Assembly: GCA_008638415.1 (NCBI GenBank)
Contig: VWVT01000019.1
Coordinates: forward strand, 57,778 to 121,777
Origin: Nocardiopsis sinuspersici
GTDB taxonomy: Bacteria > Actinomycetota > Actinomycetes > Streptosporangiales > Streptosporangiaceae
Length of the DNA: 64,000 bases
Reading direction: 5' to 3'
Numbering within the stretch: the first letter of the stretch is position 1; every line of letters starts with the position of its first letter. The notes beneath the pieces were generated by a model that made no database searches, was not told where the DNA came from, and was given only the letters and a program-made list of their open reading frames with translations. Shown here in pieces: positions 52,183 through 60,426 of this stretch. The position numbers and the translations under genes were made by a program.

Positions 52183-53286
52183 ATGAAGCCCACACCGACC
52201 GCCAAGGCCACCCGGCTGCTGCGCTCCACCGTGCAGCGGCTCGTCGCGGTGCTCCGGCGCAAGGTGCTGTTCCGCTACCGGCTCGTCCTCATCACCCTCG
52301 TCGTGCTGGCCGTCGGCGTCGGAGTCGGCGCCGTGTGGGGACCCTCCGGCTGGTTCCCGCCCAGCTCCACCATCCTCACCGTCCTGGCGGGCGGCCTCCT
52401 CCTCAAGCGCAAGAGCCTGGCCTTCCTGCTGGCCGTGGTCGCCGCCGTCCTGCTGTTCGTCGCCTTCATGCTCGACTTCGGCCAGGTGGGCCCCGGCCTG
52501 CTGGTCACCATCGGCGTCACCGCCGTCCTGTCCTACCTGCTGTCGGGGGTGCGCGAGCGCCTCGGCGTGCAGGGGCTCAGCGGCGAGATGATGCTGCTGG
52601 ACCTGCGCGACCGCATCCGCCACCAGGGCAGGCTGCCCCGGCTGCCCGAGGGCTGGGGGCGCACCGCCGTCCTGCGCCAGGCCGGCGGCTCCTCCTTCGG
52701 CGGCGACTTCGTCGTCTCCATACGCAAGGAGAACCGGCTGGACGTGGCCGTCGTGGACGTCTCCGGCAAGGGCGTGGACGCCGGAACCCGCGCCCTGATG
52801 CTCTCCGGCGCGTTCAGCGGGCTCATCGGGGCCGTCCCCGTCCGCGACTTCCTCGCCCACTGCAACGACTACCTCATGCGCAACAGCGGCGGCGAGGGCT
52901 TCGTGACCGCCGTGCACCTGAGCGTGGACCTGGACACGGGCGAGTACCAGATCGCCTCCGCCGGTCACCCGCCCGCGCTGCACTACGACAGCGGCGGCGG
53001 CGTGTGGAGCACCACCGAGGCCAAGGGTGTGGTCCTGGGGGTCATCCCGGAGATGACCTACACCTCCGTCCAGGGCAAGCTCCGGCCCGGCGACGCCATC
53101 ATGCTCTGCACCGACGGCCTCATCGAAACCCCCGGCGAGGACCTCGACGCGGGGATCGACCGGCTCCTGGGCGCCGCCGAGCGCATCGTCCCGCGCGGCT
53201 TCACCACCGGTGCGGGCGAGATCGTGGACACCCTCAGCAAGGACAAGAACGACGACTGCGCCCTGGTCGTCCTCTGGCGCGACTGA
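52183..53286 (+). CDS. Membrane PP2C-type (SpoIIE/RsbU) phosphatase
   Basis: 367 aa from ATG 52183 after AGGGGA. Three or four N-terminal helices (RLVLITLVVLAVGVGVGAVW, TILTVLAGGLLL, FLLAVVAAVLLFVAFML, LLVTIGVTAVLSYLLSG) anchor a cytoplasmic phosphatase domain. Metal-binding motifs are GGDFVVSI, VDVSGKGVDAGTRALML, ASAGHPPAL and LCTDGLIET, all intact. Proteins of this type dephosphorylate anti-sigma antagonists; no sigma/anti-sigma partner is adjacent. It does not carry GAF, PAS or HAMP sensors, so the membrane part is the likely input. Confidence 0.9.
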   Translation: MKPTPTAKATRLLRSTVQRLVAVLRRKVLFRYRLVLITLVVLAVGVGVGAVWGPSGWFPPSSTILTVLAGGLLLKRKSLAFLLAVVAAVLLFVAFMLDFGQVGPGLLVTIGVTAVLSYLLSGVRERLGVQGLSGEMMLLDLRDRIRHQGRLPRLPEGWGRTAVLRQAGGSSFGGDFVVSIRKENRLDVAVVDVSGKGVDAGTRALMLSGAFSGLIGAVPVRDFLAHCNDYLMRNSGGEGFVTAVHLSVDLDTGEYQIASAGHPPALHYDSGGGVWSTTEAKGVVLGVIPEMTYTSVQGKLRPGDAIMLCTDGLIETPGEDLDAGIDRLLGAAERIVPRGFTTGAGEIVDTLSKDKNDDCALVVLWRD

Positions 53287-53602
53287 CCCCCCGGCCAGGG
53301 CTCCCCGGCCCCGCGGGGCGGTGCCCGCGGTGCCCTCGGGCCGGTTGATGCGGCACCTGGAGGCCCCGACGGGTAGGGTCGGTGTGCTCCCCGTCCCGCG
53401 TACGGCGGCTCAGTCCGTACACGTCCAGGCTCGCCGTGCCCACCCTTTTCGCCCCCGGGTACCAACTCCGCGCACGGTCCACCACACCAGCGACAACGGG
53501 ACCGGAGCGGGGCCGGACCACCGGCCCGCCGCTTTTCCGAGGACCGGTGCCGCCCGTGGGTGCCCCCCAACGGGCGTAGGAGAATGCGAGGGGGTGCTTC
53601 GC
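53287..53602. other. Intergenic region before mgtE
   Basis: 316 bp without a supported gene. I looked for a magnesium-sensing leader and could not recognise one. The sequence has C-rich runs and a GGGTAGGG segment but no long repeat. Confidence 0.4.
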
Positions 53603-54946
53603 ATGTCAGAAGGCGAGCGCGCTGAGGAACTGATCGATCTGGTCCAGGCCAACGATCTGTCCGGTATCAGGCTCTGGCTGGCCGAACACAGGCCCTACGA
53701 GATCGCCGACGAGCTCTCCCGCATGGACGGCGGCGAAGCGATCATCCCCTTCCGGCTCCTGGACAAGGACCGCGAGCTGGAGGTCTTCGAGGAACTCGAC
53801 CCCGGCCAGCAGCAGGCCATCCTGCTGGGCCTGCGCGACGCCGCCTTCCGCGAGATCCTGGAGGAGATGGACCCGGACGACCGGGCCCGTCTCATCGGCG
53901 AGGCGCCCGCCAAGATCGCCACCCGCGCGCTGGCCGGCCTCAGCCTCTCCGAACGCAAGATGACCGCCGCGCTCCTGGGCTACCCCGAGAACTCCGTCGG
54001 CCGGTACATGACCCCCGAGACGGTCATCCTGCACCGCGACCTGGCGGTGGGCCGCGCCCTGGAGGTCGTGCGCGCCAAAGGAGCCGACGCCGAGACCATC
54101 TACACCCTTCCGGTGGTCGGCGACGGCCGCCGCATGGTCGGGACGGTGACGCTGCGCGACCTGGTGGTCAACGGAGACGAGCGCCTGATCAAGGACATCG
54201 TGGACGTGTTCGCGCCGCGCGTGCGCGCCTCGGAACCGGTCGAGGACGCCGCCCGCCTGATGCAGGAGGCCAACCTGGTCTCCCTGCCGGTGGTGGACTC
54301 CGAGGACCGCTTCCTGGGCCTGCTGACCTTCGACGACGCCCTGGAGATCATCGAGGCCGCCGACACCGAGGACATGGCCCGCCAGTCCGGTGCCAGCCCG
54401 GTCAGCGACCACTACGTGACCGTCGGCGTGCTGCGCCTGGTGGCAGCCCGCTCGGTGTGGCTGATGCTGCTCATCGTGGCGGCCACGCTCACGGTCAACG
54501 TGATGCAGGCCTTCGAGTCCGCTCTGGAAGCGGTCACGGCACTGGCGCTGTTCGTGCCGATGCTCATCGGCACCGGCGGCAACGTCGGCGCGCAGTCGGC
54601 CACCGCGATCGTGCGCGCCCTGGCGGTCGGCGAGGTGCGGGTGCGCGACCTGCCGTCGGTGATCTGGAAGGAGGCGCGGGTCGGCCTGCTCCTGGGACTC
54701 CTCCTGGCCGGACTGGCACTGGCCATCGGCTCCCTGCTGGTGGGCCCGGACGTCGCGTTGGTGGTGGCGTGCTCGGTGATCGCGGTGTGTACGTGGGCGG
54801 CGGTCATCGGCTCCGCCATGCCGCTGCTCGCCCGCAAGGTGGGGGTGGACCCGGCCGTGGTGTCCTCTCCCATGGTGACCACGATCGTGGACGCCTCGGG
54901 CCTGCTCATCTACTTCTCCATCGCGACCGTGGTCCTGGGCGTCTGA
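53603..54946 (+). CDS. mgtE: Magnesium transporter MgtE
   Basis: 447 aa, standard length. The N domain (LIDLVQANDLSGIRLWLAEH to RALAGLSLSERKMTAALLGY) is followed by YPENSVGRYMTPETVILHRD, then two CBS repeats (TLPVVGDGRRMVGTVTLRDL and SLPVVDSEDRFLGLLTFDDA), which sense Mg2+. Five membrane helices end the protein; GTGGNVGAQSATAIVRALA is the conserved pore helix. Start ATG 53603 after GAGGGG. A GTG nine bases upstream is possible. Confidence 0.95.
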   Translation: MSEGERAEELIDLVQANDLSGIRLWLAEHRPYEIADELSRMDGGEAIIPFRLLDKDRELEVFEELDPGQQQAILLGLRDAAFREILEEMDPDDRARLIGEAPAKIATRALAGLSLSERKMTAALLGYPENSVGRYMTPETVILHRDLAVGRALEVVRAKGADAETIYTLPVVGDGRRMVGTVTLRDLVVNGDERLIKDIVDVFAPRVRASEPVEDAARLMQEANLVSLPVVDSEDRFLGLLTFDDALEIIEAADTEDMARQSGASPVSDHYVTVGVLRLVAARSVWLMLLIVAATLTVNVMQAFESALEAVTALALFVPMLIGTGGNVGAQSATAIVRALAVGEVRVRDLPSVIWKEARVGLLLGLLLAGLALAIGSLLVGPDVALVVACSVIAVCTWAAVIGSAMPLLARKVGVDPAVVSSPMVTTIVDASGLLIYFSIATVVLGV

Positions 54947-55049
54947 CCCGGTCAGCGCCGCTTGGGGCGTTCTTCGCGCTGCTCCGAGCGCATGAACGGG
55001 AGGTGGAGCGGGTATCTCCTGAGGAGCAGGACCAATCGAGGGGGATTCC

Positions 55050-55253
55050 ATGGCGGGTGCCGGAGGCGCGTTCAACCGGTTGAAGAAGGTTGTCGACAAC
55101 AACGCCGACAAGGCCCAGGGCCTGGTGGGCAAGGCCGCGCAAGCCGCGAAGAAGGCTACCAAGGGCTCCCACGACGACAAGATCGACCGAGGAGCCGGAG
55201 CCGCGACGGAGTACCTGCGCAAGCGCTCCCGCAAGGACGGGAACCAGCAGTAG
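55050..55253 (+). CDS. MT0933/Rv0909-type antitoxin-like small protein
   Basis: 67 aa, basic and helical: FNRLKKVVDNNADKAQGLVG, then AAQAAKKATKGSHDDKIDRG and a basic end. It matches the MT0933 antitoxin family pattern, in which the partner toxin (Rv0910-like) lies next door in mycobacteria. No such toxin is adjacent here, so it is an orphan or has another function. Start ATG with GGGGG upstream. Confidence 0.75.
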   Translation: MAGAGGAFNRLKKVVDNNADKAQGLVGKAAQAAKKATKGSHDDKIDRGAGAATEYLRKRSRKDGNQQ

Positions 55254-55300
55254 CGCGACCTGTGTGAGCTCGGGGCGGGTGGGGCGTCCACAATGTGAGG

Positions 55301-56230
55301 ATGCCTTCACCCGCCCCTTCGCGTGTCCCCGCCTCCCCCGGTCCCGCCGGGCCCTCCGGACCGCGGGCCCCGGCCGGTCCCCGGTGGCCGATCCTGCTCG
55401 CCAGGGTCCGCATGCCGCTGATGTGGGCGGCCACGCTCGCCCTCCTCGCCGGCTACCTCGGCCTGTCCTGGTGGGTGGGCGGCACGCTGTCGGCGGCCGC
55501 GCTCGTGGTGTACCTGCGCCTGGGCACCGTGCGGTGCGGGCCCCGGACGCTGGAGCCGCCGGTACGGGGCCGCTGGATGGCGCTCACCAGCCCCGTGGAC
55601 AGCGTGCCCAGCCAGGGCGGCCACGCCTACGGGCAGACCTACGCGCTCGGCCTGGTCGCCGAACCCGGGGAGGGCGTCCGGCCAGACATCGGCTGGCGGC
55701 CGCTCAGCCGTCCGCCGGGCGACTTCCCGGCCTTCGGGCAGCCCGTGTACGCCCCCGCCGACGGGACCGTGGTGACCGCGCACGGCCGCCGGCGCGACCA
55801 CCGAAGCCGCAACTCGTGGCCGTGGCTGTTCGGCTCGGTCGTGGAGAACACGCTGCGGGAGCTGCGGGGCCCGGCCGGGATGCTCGGCAACCACCTGGTG
55901 ATCGACGTGGGAGGCGCCTACGTGCTCCTGGGGCATCTGCGACGGGGGTCGCTGACGGTCCGCCGGGGGGACCGCGTCCGGGCGGGCCAGCCGGTGGCCG
56001 ACTGCGGGAACTCGGGAGCGTGCACCGAACCCCAGGTGCGCGTGCAGCTCATGGACCACCGCAACCCCCTGTTCGCCGCCGGACTGCCGATCGTGTGGCC
56101 GCCGGGATGGAACGGGAAGGCCGAGGGGGAGGGGCTTCCGGAGACCTGGCGGCCCGTGGTGGTCGCGGACCCGGGGCGAAGCGGCGTACCCGCCGGTCAG
56201 CGGGACGACGAAGCGGATTACCCTGCATGA
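55301..56230 (+). CDS. M23/LytM-fold membrane protein with lost metal ligands
   Basis: 309 aa from ATG 55301; a GTG two codons upstream is possible. A Pro/Ser-rich head and about two helices (WAATLALLAGYLGLSWWVGG, TLSAAALVVYL) precede a LytM fold: VYAPADGTVVTAHGRR, GMLGNHLVIDVGGAYVLLGH, VRAGQPVADCGNSGACTEPQ. In active M23 enzymes the ligands are His and Asp in an H-x3-D motif and H-x-H near PHLHFQ. Here those segments read GQTYALGLV (no Asp) and EPQVRVQLMD (Gln-Val-Arg), so zinc binding and hydrolysis are unlikely. It may act as a cell-wall binding or activator protein. Stop overlaps an ATG of the next frame. Confidence 0.82.
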   Translation: MPSPAPSRVPASPGPAGPSGPRAPAGPRWPILLARVRMPLMWAATLALLAGYLGLSWWVGGTLSAAALVVYLRLGTVRCGPRTLEPPVRGRWMALTSPVDSVPSQGGHAYGQTYALGLVAEPGEGVRPDIGWRPLSRPPGDFPAFGQPVYAPADGTVVTAHGRRRDHRSRNSWPWLFGSVVENTLRELRGPAGMLGNHLVIDVGGAYVLLGHLRRGSLTVRRGDRVRAGQPVADCGNSGACTEPQVRVQLMDHRNPLFAAGLPIVWPPGWNGKAEGEGLPETWRPVVVADPGRSGVPAGQRDDEADYPA

Positions 56231-56283
56231 GGCAAGGCGGACCTAACGGTTCTGGCGCTCCTGACGAGAGTACGAGGGAGAAC

Positions 56284-56892
56284 GTGAACGCGGTCGAAGG
56301 GCGTCCGTGCCAGCTCACGGTCTGTCGGGGCTGTTGCTGCGGAACGAGGAAGAAGGTCCCGGGTGTGGACCACGAGGCCCAACTCGCCCGCCTCAGCGCC
56401 ATCGACGACCACTCCGGTCGCACCGTCCCCGTACGCACCAGCAAGTGCCTGGACATCTGCTTCCAGGCGAACGTGGTGGTCGTCCAGCCCTCCCAGGCGG
56501 GGCGCGCGGCCGGCGGCCGTCCGGTGTGGCTGGGCGGGATCACCGAGGACGCGTTGGTCGAGGCCGTCGACGACTGGATCTTCGAGGGCGGCCCCGGCCT
56601 CGCGCCGCTGCCCGCCGCCCTGGCCGGCCACGTGACGTCCAAGGACGCGAAGAAACAGAAGAAGCAGAAGAAGCAGAAGAAGCGCAAGGAGTCCAAGGAG
56701 CACTCCAAGGCGGCCGGGAAGGAGCGCGAGAAGGCCGGGAAGAAGGCCGAGAAGAGGGCCGAGGCCGAGAGGAGGGCGGCCAAGGAGTCGGGCCCGGACA
56801 AGGACCGAAGCCGCCCGAAGAAGTCCGGCAAGGACAAGAAGAAGGACAAGAAGGACAAGAGGAAGGACGGCGGGAAGGAGGGGACGAGGTAG
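56284..56892 (+). CDS. Thioredoxin-like 2Fe-2S ferredoxin domain protein with Lys-rich tail
   Basis: 202 aa from GTG 56284, which has GAGGGAG upstream; an in-frame ATG at 56227, overlapping the previous stop, would add 19 residues. The domain has four cysteine positions of the 2Fe-2S thioredoxin-like fold: LTVCRGCCCGTRKK and TSKCLDICFQANVVVV. An extra Cys pair gives the unusual CRGCCCG. From about residue 120 the chain is nearly all Lys/Glu/Arg/Ala (KKQKKQKKQKKRKESKEHSK), presumably for binding nucleic acid or an acidic partner. Electron-transfer partner unknown. Confidence 0.8.
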   Translation: MNAVEGRPCQLTVCRGCCCGTRKKVPGVDHEAQLARLSAIDDHSGRTVPVRTSKCLDICFQANVVVVQPSQAGRAAGGRPVWLGGITEDALVEAVDDWIFEGGPGLAPLPAALAGHVTSKDAKKQKKQKKQKKRKESKEHSKAAGKEREKAGKKAEKRAEAERRAAKESGPDKDRSRPKKSGKDKKKDKKDKRKDGGKEGTR

Positions 56893-56975
56893 TCCGGTGA
56901 TCCGCCGCCGTGTGCCCCGTACCCGCGGCGTCCGGGCCCGGGGCGAAGCGCGGCGGAGCCTCAGGGAGACACGGT

Positions 56976-58844
56976 CTAGCTGCTCTGCGGTGCGAACTGG
57001 GTCCGGTACAGCGCGGTGTACAGCCCGCCCTGCTCCAGCAGCTCGTCGTGCGTGCCCCGCTCCAGGATCCGCCCGTCCTCCAGCACCAGGATCTGGTCCG
57101 CCTCCCGTACCGTCGCCAGCCGGTGCGCGATCACCAGTGAGGTCCGTCCCTCCAGGGCCACCGCCAGAGCCTCCTGGACGGCCGCCTCGGACTCGGAGTC
57201 CAGGTGCGCCGTGGCCTCGTCCAGCACCACCACCGAGGGTGCCTTCAGCAGCAGCCGCGCGATCGCCAGCCGCTGCTTCTCACCGCCGGACAGCCGGTAC
57301 CCCCGGTCGCCGACCATCGTGTCCAGGCCGTTGGGCAGGTGCTCCAGGAGCGGCCCCAGCCGGGCCATCCGCAGCACCTCCTCCAGCTCGGCGTCGGTCG
57401 CCTCCGGACGGGCGTACCGCAGGTTCGCGCCCACCGTGTCGTGGAACAGCTGCGCGTCCTGGGTGACCACGCCCACCGTCTCGCGCAGGGAGTCGCCGGT
57501 CGCCTCGCGCAGGTCCAGGCCGCCCAGGCGCACCTCGCCCTCGGTCGGGTCGTACAGACGCGACACCAGGTGCGTCAGCGTCGTCTTGCCCGCGCCCGAC
57601 GGGCCCACCAGGGCCACCATCGTCCCCGGCTCCGCGCGGAAGGACACCCCGCTCAGGACCTGGGTGTCCTCGTCCACCTCCGCGTGCGGCGTCAGCTCCA
57701 GCGACGCCACCGACGACTCCTTCGCCCCGGGGTAGCGGAACGACACGTGGTCGAACTCCACGCCCAGCGCGCCGCCGGGCAGGTCCTCGGCGTCCGGGCT
57801 CTCCTTGAGGCCCGGCTCCAGGTCCAGCACCTCGAAGACACGGTCGAAGGAGACCAGGGCGGTCATGATCTCCACGTGCACGTTGGACAGCGTGGTCACC
57901 GGTCCGTACAGGCGGGAGAGCAGGGTGGTCAGCGCCACCAGCGTGCCCACCTCGAAGGCCCCGTTGATCGCCAGCACGCCGCCGACCCCGTACACCATCG
58001 CCATCGCCAGCGCCGTGATCAGGCCCAGCATGCTGAACAGCAGGGAGCCGTAGACCGCCTGGCGCACGCCCAGGTCTCGGACCCGGCTCGCGCGGCGGGC
58101 GAACCCCGCCGACTCCTCGTCGGGGCGTCCGTACAGCTTGACCAGCATCGCCCCGCCGACGTTGAACCGCTCGGTCATCAGCGAGCTCATGTCCGCGTTG
58201 TTGTCCATGGCTTCACGGGAGATGTGTGCCAGCCTCCGCCCGATCAGCTTGGCGGGAACCACGAACAGCGGGACCAGCGCCAGCGCGATCAGCGTCACCT
58301 GCCACGACAGCGCGAGCATCGTCACGATCACCGCGGTCGCGCTGACCACGTTGGACACCACGGACTGGAGCACGGAGGTGATCGCCCTCTGCGCGCCCAC
58401 CACGTCGGTGTTGAGCCGGCTGATCAGCGACCCGGTCTGGGTGCGGGTGAAGAACGCCACCGGCATCCGCTGCACGTGGGTGAACACCTGCGTGCGCAGT
58501 TGGTAGATGACCCCCTCGCCGATCCGTGAGGACAGCCACCGGCCGAGGAGGGTCAGCGTGCCCTCCAGCACCGCCAGCCCGGCCGCGGCGACCGCCAGCC
58601 ACACCACCAGCGTGGTGTTCCCGGGCATGATGCCCCGGTCGATGATGGCCTTGAGCAGGAGCGGGTTGGCGACCACGATCGCTGAACCGACCATGGTCAC
58701 CAGCAGGAAGCACAGGATCGTCCGCCAGTGCGGACGGGCGTAGGAGATGATCCGCCGGGTGATGCCGGGTGGCAGTGACTGCCCCTTCGCGCTCCCGTCG
58801 TTGACCAGGGCCCTGTAGGAGGGCCTGCCGGACATCATTGTCAT
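56976..58844 (-). CDS. ABC transporter, fused permease/ATPase (exporter)
   Basis: 622 aa half-transporter of the MsbA/lipid-multidrug type. Six helices occupy about 30-320, with the coupling-helix region QRMPVAFFTRTQTGSLISRL. The ATPase has GPSGAGKTTLTHLVS (Walker A), VGVVTQDAQLFHDTVGANLR (Q-loop), LSGGEKQRLAIARLLL (signature) and VVLDEATAHLDSESE (Walker B). It should act as a homodimer, or with a partner gene elsewhere; none is adjacent. Substrate unknown. The start ATG 58844 has ATG again two codons later. Confidence 0.94.
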   Translation of the reverse strand: MTMMSGRPSYRALVNDGSAKGQSLPPGITRRIISYARPHWRTILCFLLVTMVGSAIVVANPLLLKAIIDRGIMPGNTTLVVWLAVAAAGLAVLEGTLTLLGRWLSSRIGEGVIYQLRTQVFTHVQRMPVAFFTRTQTGSLISRLNTDVVGAQRAITSVLQSVVSNVVSATAVIVTMLALSWQVTLIALALVPLFVVPAKLIGRRLAHISREAMDNNADMSSLMTERFNVGGAMLVKLYGRPDEESAGFARRASRVRDLGVRQAVYGSLLFSMLGLITALAMAMVYGVGGVLAINGAFEVGTLVALTTLLSRLYGPVTTLSNVHVEIMTALVSFDRVFEVLDLEPGLKESPDAEDLPGGALGVEFDHVSFRYPGAKESSVASLELTPHAEVDEDTQVLSGVSFRAEPGTMVALVGPSGAGKTTLTHLVSRLYDPTEGEVRLGGLDLREATGDSLRETVGVVTQDAQLFHDTVGANLRYARPEATDAELEEVLRMARLGPLLEHLPNGLDTMVGDRGYRLSGGEKQRLAIARLLLKAPSVVVLDEATAHLDSESEAAVQEALAVALEGRTSLVIAHRLATVREADQILVLEDGRILERGTHDELLEQGGLYTALYRTQFAPQSS

Positions 58845-58986
58845 GGACAGCCTCGTTCTGCTCGCCTGTTAGCCACGCATGCGTCAACACCGGTGTACGC
58901 ACGCCGCTTCCCGGACGGGTGGACCCGGGGTTCGTGCCGTACCGCGGACCTCCCGGGGCGGATCCGCCGGGAACGCCGCCGCGGTC

Positions 58987-59496
58987 CTAGAGGGAGTGGG
59001 CGAGGCGGCCCAGAGCCGCGGTGGTGGAGCGGCCGGGGGTGAAGGGCAGTTCCCAGGCCTGCGCGCCGAGAGCGTCGGCGCCGCGGATCTTGGCCTGGGT
59101 GTAGCGGTCCCCGGCGGTGTAGGCCAGGGCGGCGGGGGCCAGGGGGCGCAGGAGATCGGCGTAGGAGGCCCAGTCGGCGACCCCGGGCGGGCCCTCGATG
59201 ACGAACGAGCCGGTGACGCAGCCCAGGGCGGCGACGGTCTCGGCGCGCTCCTCCGCGGGGTTCACCGGGCGCCCCGGCCCCTTCCAGGCATGTACGCGCT
59301 CGTCGGACTCGATACCCACCACGAGGGGAAGCCCCCGTTCGGCGATGCTCCGGAGGAAGCGGACGTGTCCGACGTGCAGGACGTCGAAGGCCCCGGTGAC
59401 CACGGCCGGCCGCACCAGGTCGTCGGGCCGCTCGAACCAGCGTGCGCTGAGAGCGGTGTCCGGGTCGTGTGTCGCGTCCGTGTCCGTGTCCGTCAT
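58987..59496 (-). CDS. Cytidylyltransferase-fold nucleotidyltransferase
   Basis: 169 aa. VVTGAFDVLHVGHVRFLRSI has the nucleotide-binding GxFD...HxGH motif of the cytidylyltransferase/HldE-C type, and PFTPGRSTTAAL holds the second (GRSTT, like I-S-T-S-x-I-R). Between them are VGIESDERVHAWKGPGRPVN and RAETVAALGCV, typical of the glycerol-3-phosphate cytidylyltransferase/RfaE branch. The substrate is unknown, perhaps a sugar or alcohol phosphate. ATG start; no operon. Confidence 0.88.
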   Translation of the reverse strand: MTDTDTDATHDPDTALSARWFERPDDLVRPAVVTGAFDVLHVGHVRFLRSIAERGLPLVVGIESDERVHAWKGPGRPVNPAEERAETVAALGCVTGSFVIEGPPGVADWASYADLLRPLAPAALAYTAGDRYTQAKIRGADALGAQAWELPFTPGRSTTAALGRLAHSL

Positions 59497-59738
59497 TCAG
59501 TCACCCGTTCCGCAAGCCCGAGGGCGACCGGATCCGATCGCGCCCACAAGGTCGCCCGAAAGGTCAACGTACCCGCTGGAGAGCGGTATTCCGTCGCGGA
59601 GGGCACGGAACCGAACAGTGTTCTCTCCCCGGTGTGGACTTTCGGCCCGTATCTGTGAGAGAGCTCACCCCGGCGGCGGCCGGGCGGCGCCCCGAAGCGG
59701 GGGTCGGCCAGGGTCCGGACGCGTGAACGGAAACGGTG

Positions 59739-59941
59739 GTGCGGGCCGGTGTCGGAGGTGCGCGGCTCTTCCCGGGTGGAGCGGGGGTTTGGGGGTCGTC
59801 CCCCGGGTGGAGGGTGGTGCGGGCCGGTGCCGGAGGCACACGGCTCTTCCCGGGTGGAGCGGGGGTTTGGGGGTCGTCCCCCGGGTGGAGCGGCGGAGCG
59901 AGCCGGTGCCGGACGCACACGGCTCTCCCCGAGTGGAGCGG
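59739..59941. repeat. Tandem ~78-bp repeat with terminator-like hairpins
   Basis: Units begin at 59739, 59817 and 59896 (the last partial and diverged). Each full unit contains CTCTTCCCGGGTGGAGCGGG and the hairpin GGGGG-TCGT-CCCCC (59791-59804 and 59869-59882). They lie immediately downstream of tRNA-Gly on its own strand, so they may act as tandem terminators. The G-runs could also form G-quadruplexes. The preceding bases 59497-59738 hold no supported gene. Confidence 0.75.
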
Positions 59942-60007
59942 GCGACGAGAATCGAACTCGCATGACCAGCTTGGAAGGCTGGGGTTCTACCATTGAACTA
60001 CGCCCGC
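59934..60007 (-). tRNA. tRNA-Gly (anticodon TCC)
   Basis: On the minus strand, acceptor GCGGGCG pairs with CGCCCGC; the anticodon arm CAGCCTTCCAAGCTG carries TCC; the T-loop is AGTTCGATTCT. CCA is encoded at 59934-59936. Confidence 0.97.
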
Positions 60008-60124
60008 GTGGCGCCAGAGACTTCGAGTGTCCTTTAGACTCTTGGAGCCGACGGAGACAAGAGTACAGTCTCCGGAGCCGTGTTCGCACACCCACACCGA
60101 GAGTGCGATCCTTGGCTTGGCACA

Positions 60125-60199
60125 CGGGGTGTAGCGCAGCTTGGTTAGCGCGCATGCTTTGGGAGCATGAGGCCGCGGGTTCGAATCCCGCCACCCCGA
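60125..60199 (+). tRNA. tRNA-Pro (anticodon TGG)
   Basis: Acceptor CGGGGTG pairs with CACCCCG; the D-arm has TAGCGCAGCTTGGTTAGCGC; the anticodon arm GCATGCTTTGGGAGCATG carries TGG; the T-loop is GGTTCGAATCC. CCA is not encoded. Confidence 0.97.
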
Positions 60200-60306
60200 C
60201 GAAACCACCATGGCAGTGGCCTCAGGCCGTGCGCCGTGGCCCCCTGTGTATCTGCCCTAGACTTGGTGCGATCAGCAGGAAACTGTAAGTCCCAGCCCGT
60301 CGCAGG

Positions 60307-60346
60307 GCACCCCAGTTGGATGCGGTCGTCAAGACCTCCGGGGTGC
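60307..60346 (+). terminator. Hairpin between tRNA-Pro and tig
   Basis: GCACCCC (60307-60313) pairs with GGGGTGC (60340-60346). It may end the tRNA-Pro transcript or act in the tig leader. Confidence 0.4.
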
Positions 60347-60426
60347 GCGCGTGCATTTCGCCGTTGTGTGTGGTGCGCCTGCGGGCCGACGCGGACACCA
60401 GCCGGCAAACCTAGGAGTACCGCCCC

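Noticed and set aside
53287-53602. Magnesium-responsive leader (M-box) before mgtE
   Set aside because: The conserved M-box segments are not recognisable; only C-rich runs are present.
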